From positions 1 to 50,988 of the forward strand of contig JACDZI010000015.1 of the NCBI GenBank assembly GCA_013426785.1: DNA of 50,988 nt, written 5' to 3'. This stretch comes from Rhodocyclaceae bacterium. GTDB lineage: Bacteria; Pseudomonadota; Gammaproteobacteria; Burkholderiales; Rhodocyclaceae. This document shows, piece after piece, positions 50,875 to 50,988 of the stretch. The position numbers were made by a program, and so were the translations under genes. Each line of letters opens with the position of its first letter. The stretch's first letter is position 1. The notes beneath the pieces were generated by a model. That model made no database searches. It saw only the letters and a list, made by a program, of their open reading frames with translations, and had not been told where the DNA came from.

Positions 50875-50988
50875 TTAGCGATCTTCGCTCGTATGCCAGA
50901 TGCGCAAAATATAAATCGTGCTGTCCAGAATTTCGTATCGCATCTCATAATCCTAAGGAAACGCTGAACAAGGCGCCGAGATTTTCAT
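50875..50988 (-). pseudogene. Remnant of a RelE/ParE-family toxin gene
   Basis: Reading the minus strand toward 50875 gives DYEMRYEILDSTIYILRIWHTSEDR before the stop; split as DYEMRYEILDS and TIYILRIWHTSEDR, this is the usual C-terminal end of RelE/ParE toxins. An in-frame TAG (50953-50955) lies just upstream, and the likely continuation is in another frame, which points to a frameshift. The window ends here, so the rest cannot be seen. Confidence 0.55.

Overview
The window reads as a piece of chromosome from a photosynthetic, nitrogen-fixing betaproteobacterium. A Rhodocyclaceae member such as Rhodocyclus is my best guess. The reasons are a bchCXYZ-pufBALMC order with a four-heme pufC, a NifL/NifA pair beside rnf, and a high-GC background. 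The genus is inference; no rRNA or tRNA gene is visible.

Layout. (1) 398-8866, plus strand: bacteriochlorophyll genes bchC, bchX, bchY, bchZ, then light-harvesting 1 and reaction-centre genes pufB, pufA, pufL, pufM, pufC, closed by a hairpin terminator. This block is visibly lower in GC than the rest. (2) 8925-9416: a gene-poor junction with a G-run tract, then a PilZ gene. (3) 9941-17709: kdpABCDE, potassium uptake and its two-component regulator, then a glutamate dehydrogenase gene. (4) 26314-19091, minus strand: nifH, nifD, nifK, nifT, a ferredoxin gene, a nifX-like gene, a small unknown gene, an Fe-S leucine-rich-variant (LRV) protein gene, an unknown gene and a zinc-ribbon gene. draT lies divergent to nifH. 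(5) 27441-30435: two methyltransferase genes, an FAD oxidoreductase gene and a doubtful small gene. (6) 36209-30519, minus strand: rnfA, B, C, D, G, E, H and an rseC-type gene. (7) 36427-39572: nifL-nifA, divergent from rnf. (8) 39687-50837, plus strand: a 13-gene operon for a large membrane complex. It has Mrp-type subunits E, F, G, MbhD, MbhE/MrpB and C, a fused double antiporter subunit, NuoH-, NuoB-, NuoC- and NuoD-like subunits, a NuoI-like ferredoxin fused to a GltD/NfnB-type NAD(P)H oxidoreductase, and a ferritin-like protein. (9) The window ends in a decayed RelE/ParE toxin remnant.

How it may work together. Photosynthesis supplies ion-motive force. Rnf and probably the Mrp/complex I-like complex could spend that force to make low-potential electrons for the nif ferredoxin and nitrogenase. 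NifL/NifA and DraT control nitrogenase synthesis and activity. The regulatory sites agree: a NifA-type upstream site and sigma-54 motifs lie between rnfA and nifL and between nifH and draT. A perfect FNR-type box heads the complex I-like operon.

The most interesting items are that operon, whose NuoB- and NuoD-like subunits have lost key cofactor ligands and whose NuoI is fused to an NAD(P)H module, and a 23-base dispersed repeat. The repeat has about a dozen copies between 10.8 kb and the window end, eight inside coding sequences and read there in three frames. I found no copy in the photosynthesis block.
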